A stretch of DNA of 64,000 bases from Defluviimonas aquaemixtae (GCF_900302475.1 NZ_OMOQ01000001.1:1860001-1924000); one strand, 5' to 3'. Shown: positions 24,666 to 34,405, counted from the first letter of the stretch. Numbers and translations are program-made. The notes: a model not told the origin generated them from the sequence alone.

Positions 24666-26411
24666 TCAGCGCATCTCTTCCACAGGGGTCACGCCAAGGA
24701 TACCAAGGCCGGCGGAAATAACAACGCCCGTGGCCCGAACGAGCGCGATTTTGGCCTGGCTCGTGTCCGCGTCGCCCTCCTGCAGAAACCGCAGCGCGGG
24801 GTCGTCATTGCCCCTGTTCCAGAGCGCGTGGAACTCCGAGGCGAGTTCATAGAGATAGAAGGCGACGCGATGCGGTTCATGCCCGCGCGCCGCGATCTCC
24901 ACGAGGCGCGGCCATTCCGCGATCTTCTTCGCGAGACCAATCTCGGCCTCGTGCGAGAGCTTCGCGAGATCGGCGCCGCGGAGCGTCTTGTCGTCGGCGG
25001 CGATCCCCGCCTCGGCCGCCTTGCGCAGGACCGAACGGTGGCGGGCATGGGCGTACTGCACGTACCAGACGGGGTTGTCCTTCGACTGCTCCAATACCTT
25101 GTCGAAGTCGAAATCGAGCGCAGCGTCGTTCTTGCGGGTGAGCATGACGAAGCGGGTCACGTCGGGGCCCGCCTGGTCCACGACGTCGCGGAGCGTGACG
25201 AAGGTGCCCGCGCGCTTCGACATCTTGAACGGCTCGCCATTTTTGAAGAGCTTGACGAGTTGGATGAGCTTCGCATCCAACTCCACGCGCCCGTTCGAGA
25301 GGGCAGAGACGACGGCCTTAAGCCTCTTCACGTAGCCCCCGTGATCGGCGCCGAGGACGTCGATCAGGACGTCGAAGCCGCGGCCCACCTTGTCCCAATG
25401 ATAGGCGATGTCGGGTGCGAAATAGGTCCAGCTACCATCCGACTTCTGCACGGGCCGGTCCACGTCGTCGCCATGTGAGGTCGAGCGGAAGAGCGTCTGC
25501 TCGCGCTCTTCCCAGTCCTCGGGCAGCTTGCCCTTCGGGGGCTCGAGCGTGCCCTCGTAGATAAGACTCATGCGGCGCAGCGTGTCGATCGCCTCCTCGA
25601 TCCGGCCCGAGGCGGCGATTGCCTTTTCCGAGGAGAAGACATCCATCCTGATGCCGAGAAGCGCAAGATCCGCCCGGATCATGTTCATCATCTCGGCGGT
25701 CGCGAACTCTCGGACGTCCGCGAGCCACTCGGTCTCGGGCTTGTCGATCAGCGTGTCACCGAACTTTTCCTTCAGCGCTTCCCCCACGGGGATGAGGTAG
25801 TCGCCGGGATAGAGCCCCTCGGCGATCTCGGGATCGAGCCCGTGCGCCTCGCGGTAGCGCTCGTAGGCCGACCGCGCAAGCACGTCGACCTGCGCGCCCG
25901 CGTCATTGATGTAGTATTCGCGCGTGACATCGTGGCCAGCGAAGGCGAGAAGCGACGCCAGCGCGTCGCCGAAAACGGCGTTCCGGGTATGGCCGACATG
26001 CATCGGCCCGGTCGGGTTTGCAGAGACAAACTCGACGTTCACGCGGATGTCGCGGCCCATGTCGGAGCGGCCGAAATCGCGGCCGGCGTCGAGCGCGGCA
26101 CCGACCACGCCCTGCCAAACCTCGGGTGCGAGGCGAAGATTGAGAAAGCCGGGCCCCGCGACCTCCGCGCCTGTGATGCGCGGATCAGAGGCGAGCCTTG
26201 GCGCGAGCGCCTCGGCGATGGCGCGCGGCGGCTGGCCTGCCGGCTTGGCGAGCACCATCGCCGCATTCGTCGCCATGTCGCCATGCGCCGCGTCGCGCGG
26301 CGGCTCCACGGCGACATTGGCCGTTTCGAGACCGGCCGGCAGCGCGCCCTCGGCGGTCATCGCTTCCAGCTCCGCGATGACGAGGGCGCGGATATCGGCA
26401 AAGAGGTTCAT
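24666..26411 (-). CDS. argS: Arginyl-tRNA synthetase
   Basis: This 581-residue class I synthetase charges tRNA-Arg. The HIGH signature appears as [12 protein letters not shown] and the KMSK loop as [10 protein letters not shown]. The N-terminal Add1 domain and C-terminal DALR anticodon-binding domain ([15 protein letters not shown] onward) are both complete. The start at 26411 ([11 protein letters not shown]) fits the family. The frame is open further upstream to 26465, but that part is not conserved. Confidence 0.96.
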   Translation of the reverse strand: MNLFADIRALVIAELEAMTAEGALPAGLETANVAVEPPRDAAHGDMATNAAMVLAKPAGQPPRAIAEALAPRLASDPRITGAEVAGPGFLNLRLAPEVWQGVVGAALDAGRDFGRSDMGRDIRVNVEFVSANPTGPMHVGHTRNAVFGDALASLLAFAGHDVTREYYINDAGAQVDVLARSAYERYREAHGLDPEIAEGLYPGDYLIPVGEALKEKFGDTLIDKPETEWLADVREFATAEMMNMIRADLALLGIRMDVFSSEKAIAASGRIEEAIDTLRRMSLIYEGTLEPPKGKLPEDWEEREQTLFRSTSHGDDVDRPVQKSDGSWTYFAPDIAYHWDKVGRGFDVLIDVLGADHGGYVKRLKAVVSALSNGRVELDAKLIQLVKLFKNGEPFKMSKRAGTFVTLRDVVDQAGPDVTRFVMLTRKNDAALDFDFDKVLEQSKDNPVWYVQYAHARHRSVLRKAAEAGIAADDKTLRGADLAKLSHEAEIGLAKKIAEWPRLVEIAARGHEPHRVAFYLYELASEFHALWNRGNDDPALRFLQEGDADTSQAKIALVRATGVVISAGLGILGVTPVEEMR

Positions 26412-26550
26412 CTGGGTCTTCCTTCGGAACGCGCCCGCCATGCCAGAGGCTCGGTGCCGCGTCAATCCTTCGGGCCGGTCCTGGGGGTGCCGGCGCGCGC
26501 GGCCGCGATCTTATCCGACGGCGGCGCGCCGCCATCCATCGGCGTTCCGC

Positions 26551-27717
26551 TCATCCGGTCTCTCTGTCATTCTGGCCGACTTGGCAGAGGCGCTCGTGCT
26601 CTTGAATCGCAAAGCGGTCGGTCATGCCGGCGACGTAGTCGAGGACGACCCTGGCAAGATCGGTCCTGTTCTTCGCGCGGGCGACGTCGGCCCGCCATTC
26701 CGGCGGAAGGCTTGCCGGGTCATCGAGGAAGAGCGGAAAGAGGTCGTTGACCATCGCGGTCACGCGCTGTCGCTCCTTAACGACGGAGGGCGCGCGGTAC
26801 ATGCGGTGGAAGAGGAACGACTTGATCGCCTTGAGGTTCTGGTAGAGCGGCTTCGAGAAGCGGATGATCGGCCCGTCCATCGCTCGAATTGCTTGCGGCG
26901 ACTGCGGATTCGACGTCTGTAGTCGTGTCTGGGCGACCGCGATCACGTCCTCGACCATCGCGCCGAAGACTCGGCGGAGTGCCTCGTGGCGACGGCGGTA
27001 GGGGTCGAGGTCAGGATAAAGCCGGTCGACCTCTTCGAAGGCAGGGCCGGTGACGGGCAGCTCCATCAGATCGTCCTCGGTGAATAGCCCCGCGCGCAGG
27101 CCGTCATGCAGGTCGTGATGGTTGTAGGCCACGTCATCGGCCACAGCCGCAACCTGCGCCTCGGCCGATGCATAGGTGTGGAGTTCAAGGTCGTATTCGA
27201 CATTGAACTCGGCCAGCGCGTAAGGCAGATCGCCCGTGACCGGCCCGTTGTGCTTGGCGATGCCTTCGAGCGTCTCCCAGCTGAGATTCAGCCCATCGAA
27301 ACCGGCGTAATGCCGTTCGAGCCTCGTCACGATACGGATCGCCTGCGCATTGTGGTCGAAGCCACCGTGGGGCGCCATAAGCTCGGCCAACGCATCCTCG
27401 CCGGTATGGCCAAATGGCGGATGGCCGAGATCGTGGGCGAGCGCCACCGCCTCGGAAAGGTCGGTGTTGAGACCCAAATGCCCGGCGATCGTGCGCGCGA
27501 CCTGTGCGACCTCGATCGTGTGGGTGAGCCGTGTGCGATAGTAGTCGCCTTCGTGCTCGACGAAGACCTGCGTCTTGTGCTTCAGCCGCCGAAACGCCGA
27601 GGAGTGGATGATCCGGTCCCGGTCGCGCTGGAAGGGCGAGCGGAAGGTGGACACCGTTTCGGGAAATTGTCTGCCCCGGGTCGTCTCCGGGTGACAGGCA
27701 TAGGGGGCAAGCGTCAT
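26551..27717 (-). CDS. dgt: Deoxyguanosinetriphosphate triphosphohydrolase-like protein
   Basis: This 388-residue HD-domain protein hydrolyses dGTP to deoxyguanosine and triphosphate, balancing dNTP pools. The metal-binding HD motif is in RTRLTHTIEVAQVARTI (H), VALAHDLGHPPFGHTGEDAL (HD) and AAVADDVAYNHHDLHDG (D). The start MTLAPYACHPETTRGRQFPE at 27717 is conserved; the 21 residues further upstream are not. It is divergent from the IscA/ErpA-type gene, with 74 bp between starts. Confidence 0.92.
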   Translation of the reverse strand: MTLAPYACHPETTRGRQFPETVSTFRSPFQRDRDRIIHSSAFRRLKHKTQVFVEHEGDYYRTRLTHTIEVAQVARTIAGHLGLNTDLSEAVALAHDLGHPPFGHTGEDALAELMAPHGGFDHNAQAIRIVTRLERHYAGFDGLNLSWETLEGIAKHNGPVTGDLPYALAEFNVEYDLELHTYASAEAQVAAVADDVAYNHHDLHDGLRAGLFTEDDLMELPVTGPAFEEVDRLYPDLDPYRRRHEALRRVFGAMVEDVIAVAQTRLQTSNPQSPQAIRAMDGPIIRFSKPLYQNLKAIKSFLFHRMYRAPSVVKERQRVTAMVNDLFPLFLDDPASLPPEWRADVARAKNRTDLARVVLDYVAGMTDRFAIQEHERLCQVGQNDRETG

Positions 27718-27791
27718 GACGGCCTGTTCTTGTCGCGTCTTTTCGGCGAACATATATGGGGAACAGACGTCAATTGACACGGAATTCCGAC

Positions 27792-28124
27792 ATGGAGCTG
27801 ACGCTTCCGCCGAAAGTGACCCCGCGCGCGTTCGCCCGGCTGGCCGAGATCAACGCGGCCACTGGCGACGTCAAGGCGCTACGCGTCGCGGTCGAGGGCG
27901 GCGGCTGCTCTGGATTTCAGTACGATATCCGCCTTGACGACCCGGCACCCGATGATCTGGTACTGGAAGGTGACGGGCAGAAGGTGCTCGTCGACAGCGT
28001 CTCGCTGCCGTTCCTGCAAAACGCGGTGATCGACTATACCGAGGAACTGATCGGCGCACGGTTCGTGGTGGAGAACCCTAATGCGACGTCAAGTTGCGGC
28101 TGCGGCACGTCGTTCTCGATCTGA
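27792..28124 (+). CDS. HesB/IscA/ErpA-type iron-sulfur cluster carrier
   Basis: This 110-residue A-type carrier has its three conserved cysteines: C39 in GGGCSGFQY and two in the C-terminal SSCGCGTSF. It binds a 2Fe-2S or 4Fe-4S cluster and delivers it to apoproteins. The ATG at 27792 follows the divergent dgt start by 74 bp. ErpA is the most likely type because the gene stands alone, away from suf or isc genes, but the specific paralogue cannot be fixed. Confidence 0.92.
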   Translation: MELTLPPKVTPRAFARLAEINAATGDVKALRVAVEGGGCSGFQYDIRLDDPAPDDLVLEGDGQKVLVDSVSLPFLQNAVIDYTEELIGARFVVENPNATSSCGCGTSFSI

Positions 28125-28258
28125 TCGCGTTCCTCGTTCACAGCGCCTCACCGCCGCGCATATTTCGGTGAGGCTTGATCTGCGTCAAAGGCGCCCGAAC
28201 CGGTCGGATGCAGCGTCGTGGCGCGCGGCGGCTCCCGCGGCGGCACGATGGAGCATTA

Positions 28259-28774
28259 ATGATGCAGATCACACGACGCCGTGCGGTTGGCCTTGCCGCA
28301 CTGAGCCTACCGTTTCTGCGGTTTCGGCCCGCCCGGGCGGCCAGCGCGACGGTGAAGGTCTCGCTCTGGGATAAGGGCGGCAGCTCGATGGACATGCTCG
28401 GCAAATTGCCGCGAATGGGCATGGCGATGCCTGGCATGGCGGACATGGGCAGGATGGCCACGATGGGCATCACTGCCACCCCCGACAGCGTCGCGGCAGG
28501 GGACGTCACGTTCGAGGTGACGAACGACTCGGAAGTCATGATTCACGAGATGGTGGTTTCTCCGGTCAGGGACGCGAAGACGCCCATGGCCTACGATCCA
28601 GGCGTCATGAAGATCGACGAGGACGCGGCGGGCCATCTCGGCGAGGTCGCCGAACTCGATTACGGCAAGGCGGGGGCGCTCAGACTGCCGATGAATCCGG
28701 GGCGCCACATCCTCTATGGCAACATTCCCGGCCACTACGTGCTGGGCATGTGGGCGTTCTTCACGGTGATCTGA
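28259..28774 (+). CDS. Exported cupredoxin-like protein lacking the copper cysteine
   Basis: This 171-residue protein begins with a twin-arginine-like signal (TRRRAVGLAALSLPF, cleavage near ARA-AS) and contains a Met-rich stretch at 53-69. Its C-terminal cupredoxin fold retains H96 (MIHEM), H159 (IPGHY) and M164 (LGMW) of a type-1 copper site. The expected cysteine in the C-x-x-P-G-H loop is Gly154 (GGC, one base from the cysteine codon TGC). It may bind copper in another geometry or be a Met/His copper chaperone in the periplasm. The ATG pair at 28259/28262 is used as start. Confidence 0.75.
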   Translation: MMQITRRRAVGLAALSLPFLRFRPARAASATVKVSLWDKGGSSMDMLGKLPRMGMAMPGMADMGRMATMGITATPDSVAAGDVTFEVTNDSEVMIHEMVVSPVRDAKTPMAYDPGVMKIDEDAAGHLGEVAELDYGKAGALRLPMNPGRHILYGNIPGHYVLGMWAFFTVI

Positions 28775-28788
28775 ACGGGCCCGCCGTG

Positions 28789-28815
28789 GTCCGGCGGCGC
28801 GGGGCCTGCCGCCGG
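28789..28815 (+). terminator. Hairpin after the cupredoxin gene
   Basis: TCCGGCGGC and GCCGCCGGA form a 9-bp stem with a nine-base loop 14 bp after the stop, followed by CGGCTTTCG. It is a weak intrinsic terminator. The remaining 200 bp to xth contain nothing recognisable. Confidence 0.45.
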
Positions 28816-29009
28816 ACGGCTTTCGCCCGTCCTTCCCGGCGCGAATCCTGTGGCCGGCGGTCGGGTCCATGAGCTCGGCCATCCCGCGTTCGCGGGACAG
28901 GACAAGGAAGCGGCGAAGTGTTTCGATCCGTATGAACGTGTCGCGCCGACGACATGTCGCTTGAGGCCGCGGGCGTCGTGCCGATACAACGGGCGCAGAG
29001 GAGCGTCCC

Positions 29010-29789
29010 ATGAAGATCGCGACATTCAACATCAACGGAATCAAAGCGCGGGCCGAGGCTTTGCCTGCCTGGCTCGACGAGGCGGAGCCGGACGTGGTGC
29101 TTCTGCAGGAAATCAAGTCGGTCGACGAGGCGTTCCCGCGCGACTCGTTCGAAGATCGCGGCTATTTCGTCGAAACGCACGGGCAGAAGAGCTTTAATGG
29201 CGTTGCGATCCTGTCGAAGCTGCCCCTGGAGGATGTCGAGCGCGGCCTGCCGGGCGGTGAAAAGGATGACCAGGCGCGCTGGATCGAAGCGACGGTGGTC
29301 GGCAAGACAGCGGTCCGGCTCTGTGGGCTCTACCTGCCGAACGGCAATCCCGCGCCGGGGCCAAAATACGACTACAAGCTATCATGGATGGCCAGGATGA
29401 GGGACCGCGCGGCAGCGCTGTTGCTTGACGAGATACCGGTTGTGATGGCCGGCGACTATAACGTCATCCCGCAGGCCGAGGACGCGGCGAAGCCGGAGGC
29501 CTGGGTGGATGATGCGCTTTTCTTGCCTGAAAGCCGGGCAGCGTTCAGGCGCATCCTTCATCTCGGATATACCGAAGCATTCCGAACCCGCGAGCCGCGC
29601 TCAGGGCACTATTCGTTCTGGGACTACCAAGCGGGCGCCTGGCAGAAGAACAACGGCATCCGGATCGATCATCTGCTGCTGAGCCCTCAGGCCGCAGATC
29701 TTCTTCAGGAGGCTGGGATCGACAAGGAGGTGCGCGGCCGCGACAAGCCATCCGACCACGTTCCGGTCTGGATCGCGCTCGACGCCTGA
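29010..29789 (+). CDS. xth: Exodeoxyribonuclease III
   Basis: This 259-residue EEP-family AP endonuclease / 3'-5' exonuclease acts in base-excision repair. Key residues are visible: the glutamate in LQEIKS, GDYNVIP (Asp/Asn), the RIDHLLLS aspartate and SDHVPVW with the catalytic histidine. The start MKIATFNINGIKAR is canonical and follows AGAGG. It converges with the FAD monooxygenase gene 17 bp away. Confidence 0.95.
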   Translation: MKIATFNINGIKARAEALPAWLDEAEPDVVLLQEIKSVDEAFPRDSFEDRGYFVETHGQKSFNGVAILSKLPLEDVERGLPGGEKDDQARWIEATVVGKTAVRLCGLYLPNGNPAPGPKYDYKLSWMARMRDRAAALLLDEIPVVMAGDYNVIPQAEDAAKPEAWVDDALFLPESRAAFRRILHLGYTEAFRTREPRSGHYSFWDYQAGAWQKNNGIRIDHLLLSPQAADLLQEAGIDKEVRGRDKPSDHVPVWIALDA

Positions 29790-29806
29790 GATGGCACCTA
29801 TTCGGC

Positions 29807-30973
29807 CTATTCCGCCGTCACGTCGTGGCCATAGAGCCAGTCGAACCGTCCGATCACGCGGTCCGGGGCGAACCGTCCGAACGTCCTCAGCCCCAGATGC
29901 GCGAGATCGCGCCTGAGTCCTGACAGGTGGTAGTTCCGCGCATTCGCGTTCGCCGCATCGACAATCCGCCTCGAGCGTTTCGCGCGGGCAGACTGATACG
30001 CGGTGAAGGCGGCGTCAGTTGGTTTCGCCCCAAGTTCGCGCGCCAGAACCCAGGCGTCCTCGAGCGCCATATTGGCCCCCTGCGCGAGGAAGGGCAGCGT
30101 CGGATGCGCGGCGTCGCCAAGGATCGCCGCACCCTCTCCGTGCCAGCGGGCAGCGACCGGATGACGAAAGAGCCCCCAGAGATTCGGCCGTTCGACGCGG
30201 TCGAGCCAGCCGCGCACTTCGGGCACGAAGTTCTCGAACGCTATACGCAGCGCCAGGGGGTCATCCGTCAGCGACCAGCTTTCCTCGGCCCATTTGGTCC
30301 GCTTCTCGACCGCGACGATATTTCGAAGCCGCCCGCCCCGAAGTGGATATGTCACCAGATGCCGGCCCGGCCCCATGTAGACTTGCGCAACCGGGTCGAT
30401 GTCAGGTTCCGCAGGAAGCGTCGCGCGCCAGGCGACATGATGCGTGAAGAACGGTGCCACCGCGCCGTTCAGTGCTTCGCACACCTTAGAATGCAAGCCA
30501 TCAGCGCCGATCAGAAGATCCGCCTCGAACTCGCCCCCCTGGGCTGTGACGAGCCGCGGCGGATGCGCACCGAGATGCACCTGCTCCACCTTCTGAAGCA
30601 GCCGGATCGCCACGCCGGCCGCTCGCGCACCTTCAGCCAGAACGTCGATGAGGTCCGATCTGTGGACGAATCTGAACTGCTGCTGCGGTCGGTAGCGCAA
30701 TAGATCGAGTCGCAGCACCTGCCCGCCTGTCTCGCCGTCGATGAGTTCGACCGCCTCGGTACGCTGGCTCGTGACATTGAACGCGTCGCCCAGCCCAAGC
30801 CCGGCGATTACCGCCGCCCCGTTCGGCGAAATCTGGATACCGGCGCCGATTTCACGGATCTCGGGCGCCTGTTCGAGAATCGTCACTTCTGCGCCGCGCA
30901 AGGCGAGCGCACGCGCAACCGCCAGGCCAGACACGCCTGCGCCCAGCACCGTAACCTTACGCCCGTCGAGCAT
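29807..30973 (-). CDS. FAD-dependent aromatic monooxygenase (salicylate hydroxylase type)
   Basis: This 388-residue group A flavoprotein monooxygenase has the dinucleotide fold VLGAGVSGLAVARAL, the mid DG motif (LLIGADGLHSKV) and the GDAAHPTLPFLAQGANMALEDA motif that contacts FAD ribose. It would hydroxylate an aromatic acid using NADH and O2. No ring-cleavage genes are nearby, so the substrate remains open; a UbiH-like or 3-hydroxybenzoate 6-hydroxylase-like role is possible. The gene is monocistronic, 81 bp downstream of dksA on the same strand. Confidence 0.85.
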   Translation of the reverse strand: MLDGRKVTVLGAGVSGLAVARALALRGAEVTILEQAPEIREIGAGIQISPNGAAVIAGLGLGDAFNVTSQRTEAVELIDGETGGQVLRLDLLRYRPQQQFRFVHRSDLIDVLAEGARAAGVAIRLLQKVEQVHLGAHPPRLVTAQGGEFEADLLIGADGLHSKVCEALNGAVAPFFTHHVAWRATLPAEPDIDPVAQVYMGPGRHLVTYPLRGGRLRNIVAVEKRTKWAEESWSLTDDPLALRIAFENFVPEVRGWLDRVERPNLWGLFRHPVAARWHGEGAAILGDAAHPTLPFLAQGANMALEDAWVLARELGAKPTDAAFTAYQSARAKRSRRIVDAANANARNYHLSGLRRDLAHLGLRTFGRFAPDRVIGRFDWLYGHDVTAE

Positions 30974-31038
30974 TTATTGCCCCCGCTGAAAGAAAGACAC
31001 CGGAGTCTTCAGACCCCGGCGTCGGAATTCAAGAAGAA

Positions 31039-31052
31039 CCCCGCCTTCGGGG
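31039..31052 (-). terminator. Terminator-like hairpin after dksA
   Basis: On the minus strand CCCCG and CGGGG enclose AAGG and are followed by TTCTTCTT immediately after the dksA stop codon. The stem is short, so confidence is moderate. Confidence 0.5.
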
Positions 31053-31054
31053 GA

Positions 31055-31477
31055 TCAGTCGTCGCGATGGACGCGTTCGCGCCGCTCGTGCCTTTCCTGC
31101 GCTTCAAGCGTCATCGTGGCGATCGGCCGCGCGTCGAGCCGCTTGAGCGAAATCGGCTCGCCCGTCATTTCACAATAGCCGTATTCGCCGCTCTCGATCC
31201 TGCGAAGTGCGGAATCAATCTTGGCAACCAGCTTGCGCTGGCGGTCACGAGTTCGAAGTTCCAGCGCCCTGTCGGTTTCCTCGCTCGCGCGGTCGGCGAT
31301 GTCGGGTACGTTGCGCGCGCTGTCCTGGAGGCCTTCAAGGGTCTCGGCCGACTGCTCGAGCAGTTCTTCCTTCCAGACGGTCAGTTTGCGACGAAAATAC
31401 TCAAGCTGACGCTCGTTCATGAAAGGCTCGTCTTCGGCCGGACGGTAGTCGTCGGGAAGAAAGACCTCTGGCTTCAT
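31055..31477 (-). CDS. dksA: RNA polymerase-binding transcription factor DksA with degenerate zinc finger
   Basis: This 140-residue DksA/TraR protein binds the RNA polymerase secondary channel with ppGpp. The coiled-coil tip motif D-x-x-D-x-A is intact (D59, D62, A64). Of the four zinc-finger cysteines only C102 remains; the others are T105, T123 and A126, so zinc cannot be bound by the usual site. Cysteine-poor DksA proteins are known and can still function without zinc. The start at 31477 (MKPEVFLPDDY) is the conserved N-terminus; an in-frame start further upstream, at 31576, would add nonconserved residues. Confidence 0.92.
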   Translation of the reverse strand: MKPEVFLPDDYRPAEDEPFMNERQLEYFRRKLTVWKEELLEQSAETLEGLQDSARNVPDIADRASEETDRALELRTRDRQRKLVAKIDSALRRIESGEYGYCEMTGEPISLKRLDARPIATMTLEAQERHERRERVHRDD

Positions 31478-31658
31478 CTCTGCTCCCTTCTGCCGGTGGG
31501 AATTGGATTTTCGTTCGTTCATGTTCACCCGGCACTCCTCGGGCGCTCCCATAACCGAAGCCGCCGAGGTTGTCACTAGCTCTAGAGCCGCCTTGCGGCA
31601 AATTGATGGCCCCGGTAAGAGTCTCGCCCAGCAACCAAGGCAAAGTCATGGAAATCGA

Positions 31659-32498
31659 GTGAAATTCAACGGAACGGAACAGTACGTCGCGACCGATGAC
31701 CTGACGGTCGCGGTAAACGCATCCGTCACGCTCGAACGCCCTCTCCTCGTGAAGGGAGAGCCTGGAACCGGCAAGACCGAGCTCGCACGGCAGGTCGCGA
31801 GCGCGCTTGGCCTGCCCATCGTCGAATGGCATGTGAAATCCACGACCAAGGCCGCGCAGGGGCTTTACGAGTACGATGCGGTCTCGCGGCTGCGCGACAG
31901 CCAGCTCGGCGACGAACGGGTGCATGACGTCAGGAACTACATCCGCAAGGGTAAACTCTGGCAGGCCTTCGAGGCCGACGCGAAGGTGGTCCTCCTGATC
32001 GACGAGATCGACAAGGCGGATATCGAGTTTCCGAACGATCTGCTGCAGGAACTCGATCGGATGGAATTCCATGTCTACGAGACGGGCGAGACAGTTCGGG
32101 CGCGCCACCGTCCGATCATCGTCATAACATCCAACAACGAAAAAGAACTACCCGACGCCTTCCTGCGCCGCTGCTTCTTCCACTATATTCGCTTCCCGGA
32201 GGCCGAGACGTTGAAGCGCATCGTCGAGGTGCACCATCCCGGCATCAAGGAGACGCTTCTGGCGACCGCTCTCACGCAGTTTTACGAGATACGCGAGACA
32301 CCAGGGCTGAAGAAGAAGCCCTCCACATCCGAAGTGCTCGATTGGCTCAAGCTGATTCTGGCCGAGGATCTTGCGCCCAAAGACCTGGCGCGCGATACGC
32401 GCAGCCTGTTGCCCAAGCTGCACGGAGCACTTCTGAAAAACGAGCAAGACGTGGCGCTTTTCGAACGCCTCGCCTTCCTGGCGCGTGGCCGGGGCTGA
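31659..32498 (+). CDS. MoxR-type AAA+ ATPase
   Basis: This 279-residue AAA+ ATPase has Walker A GEPGTGKT at 33-40, Walker B VVLLIDEIDKAD and sensor region IVITSNNEKELPDAFLRRC. The GTG start at 31659 (VKFNGTEQYVATDDL) is chosen because homologues start at this conserved point, and the region before it overlaps the dksA promoter. MoxR ATPases act with VWA-domain partners in metal insertion or complex assembly. A VWA/CoxE protein is encoded 2 kb downstream on the same strand. Confidence 0.92.
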   Translation: MKFNGTEQYVATDDLTVAVNASVTLERPLLVKGEPGTGKTELARQVASALGLPIVEWHVKSTTKAAQGLYEYDAVSRLRDSQLGDERVHDVRNYIRKGKLWQAFEADAKVVLLIDEIDKADIEFPNDLLQELDRMEFHVYETGETVRARHRPIIVITSNNEKELPDAFLRRCFFHYIRFPEAETLKRIVEVHHPGIKETLLATALTQFYEIRETPGLKKKPSTSEVLDWLKLILAEDLAPKDLARDTRSLLPKLHGALLKNEQDVALFERLAFLARGRG

Positions 32499-32574
32499 TC
32501 GCGGACCGGCCGCGCCGTGCAGGCGCGGCCGCCCGCAGAGGAAACCGGGGGCACGTCCGGACAAGGGAGGGCAT

Positions 32575-33030
32575 ATGGCCCAGTCAGAGGAACTCACCAT
32601 CCGCGCGCTTCGGCCCGGAGACGAAGCCGATTGGCGGCGGATGTGGCGCGCCTACCTCGAATTCTACAAGACCACGCGGCCCGAGGAGGTCTACGCGACG
32701 GCGTTCGAACGCATGCTCTCCGGTCGGCCCGGCGAGTTCCGAGGGCTGGTCGCGGAAGTTGACGGCCGACCGGTCGGGCTTGCGCACTACCTGTTTCACC
32801 GCACAGGGTGGGAAATCGCGGAGACTTGCTATCTACAGGATCTCTACGCCGAACCCGAGATGCGCGGACGCGGCGTTGGCCGCGCCCTGATCGAAGCGGT
32901 CTACGAGGCGGCGGACGCCCATGGCGCGGTGACCGTCTACTGGCTCACGCAGGACTTCAACGCGGCCGCACGTCGGCTTTATGATCGGATCGGCGCGCTG
33001 ACGCCTTTCATCAAATATGCAAGGGTTTAA
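32575..33030 (+). CDS. GNAT family N-acetyltransferase
   Basis: This 151-residue protein has the GNAT fold, with the acetyl-CoA loop EPEMRGRGVGRALIEAV at about 96-112 and the terminal YDRIGALTPFIKY strand typical of small-molecule acetyltransferases. The ATG at 32575 follows AGGGAGG. Its last 14 bases overlap the DUF2927 gene, suggesting coupling. Substrate unknown. Confidence 0.9.
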   Translation: MAQSEELTIRALRPGDEADWRRMWRAYLEFYKTTRPEEVYATAFERMLSGRPGEFRGLVAEVDGRPVGLAHYLFHRTGWEIAETCYLQDLYAEPEMRGRGVGRALIEAVYEAADAHGAVTVYWLTQDFNAAARRLYDRIGALTPFIKYARV

Positions 33031-34405
33031 GCGCGTGGTCCGCCGGCTTCTGGTCATATCCCTTGCTGCAGCCTTGCTTGGCGCGTGTTCCGGGCCCAAG
33101 CTCGCGCCCGAGGCGACGCGTGCGGTGCTGCCGGAACTGCCTCCGATGCAGAATTTCGCCGCAACCAGGGCCGATATACCTAGGCGGTCCAATACCGCGA
33201 TGGCGCAAGATTTCGTCGATCTCACGTTCCAGCTCGAAAGCGGACGGCCACTGCCCGTATTGACGCGGTTCGAGGGCCCGGTCCGCGTGCGTCTCGCGGG
33301 CACGGTCCCGCCGACCGCCTCGACCGACCTCGCTCGCCTCCTTGCGCGGTTGCGCAACGAAGCGGGGCTCGACATCGCCTTGGCACACAATGGGCAAGTG
33401 CCGCAGATCACGGTGGAATTTCTGCCACGGGCCTCTATGCAGCGGTTCGTGCCGCGCGCCGCCTGCTTCGTCGCGCCTCGCGTCGGGTCCTGGGAGGACT
33501 ATCGCCGCGCCCGGCGAGACACGCTCGACTGGGCGACGCTGACGGTGCGCAAGCGTGCCGCGATCTTCATCCCCAATGACACGGCCCCGCAGGAAATCCG
33601 CGATTGCCTGCATGAAGAACTCGCCCAGGCGCTCGGACCGCTGAACGACCTCTACAGCCTGTCCGATTCGGTCTTCAACGACGACAACATCCATACCGTG
33701 CTGACGGGCTTCGACATGCTGATGCTGCGCGTGACCTACGACCCCGAACTGAGGAGCGGGATGACGGCATCGGAAGTCGCGGCGCGCGTGCCGGGCATCC
33801 TGTCGCGGCTCAACCCGCGCGGAATCGGAGTGGGTGGCCGCGCCAGCGACCCGACGCCGCGCGACTACGCCAACGCGATCGAAACCGCACTCGGCCCCGG
33901 GACGCTCGCTCCGCGCCGGCGCGCCGCGGCGAAACGCGCAGTCGATATCGCGCTTGCCCGCGGCTGGCGCGACGCACGGGCAGGCTTCGCATGGCTCGCG
34001 CTCGGCCGGCTGTCACTTGGCCACGACGCCCGGCAGGCCGAGGCAGCCTTCGCCCAGGCATCGAAGATTTACCATCGCGGGGCCGGGCTGGCATTGCAGG
34101 CCGCTCACGCGGACATGCAATTGGCCGCATTCGCGCTTTCAGAGGGCCGAGCCGAGGACGTTCTGGCGCTAACGGAAAGCGCCCTGCCCGAAGCGGCCGG
34201 CGCCGAAAACGCGGCGCTTCTGTCGAGTCTACTGATGCTCCGCGCCGAGGCGCTGGATCTCGTCGGCCGCGCCTCCGAGGCACGCCAGGTCAGGCTCGAC
34301 AGCCTCGCCTGGGGCCGCTATGGCTTTGCCTCCGATGCCGAAGTGGTCGAGCGTGTTCTCGGCATCGCCGCCCTCTCTTCGGCCAGCAGAACAGGGCATC
34401 CATGA
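33017..34405 (+). CDS. DUF2927 lipoprotein
   Basis: This 462-residue protein has a lipoprotein signal with lipobox LLGAC (Cys at about residue 24). A DUF2927 domain (FVDLTFQLESGRPLPVLTRFEGPVRV to RDCLHEELAQALGPLNDLYSLSDSVFNDD) covers about 55-260. It includes a putative zinc-protease-like CLHEE-x-x-Q segment. The last 150 residues are helical repeats resembling TPR units. It overlaps the acetyltransferase gene upstream and the small membrane protein downstream. It is probably anchored in the outer membrane facing the periplasm; function unproven. Confidence 0.85.
   Translation: MQGFKRVVRRLLVISLAAALLGACSGPKLAPEATRAVLPELPPMQNFAATRADIPRRSNTAMAQDFVDLTFQLESGRPLPVLTRFEGPVRVRLAGTVPPTASTDLARLLARLRNEAGLDIALAHNGQVPQITVEFLPRASMQRFVPRAACFVAPRVGSWEDYRRARRDTLDWATLTVRKRAAIFIPNDTAPQEIRDCLHEELAQALGPLNDLYSLSDSVFNDDNIHTVLTGFDMLMLRVTYDPELRSGMTASEVAARVPGILSRLNPRGIGVGGRASDPTPRDYANAIETALGPGTLAPRRRAAAKRAVDIALARGWRDARAGFAWLALGRLSLGHDARQAEAAFAQASKIYHRGAGLALQAAHADMQLAAFALSEGRAEDVLALTESALPEAAGAENAALLSSLLMLRAEALDLVGRASEARQVRLDSLAWGRYGFASDAEVVERVLGIAALSSASRTGHP

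Noticed and set aside
28307..29116. 269-codon minus-strand frame over the cupredoxin and xth start
   Set aside because: Shadow frame with no domain and no ribosome binding site.
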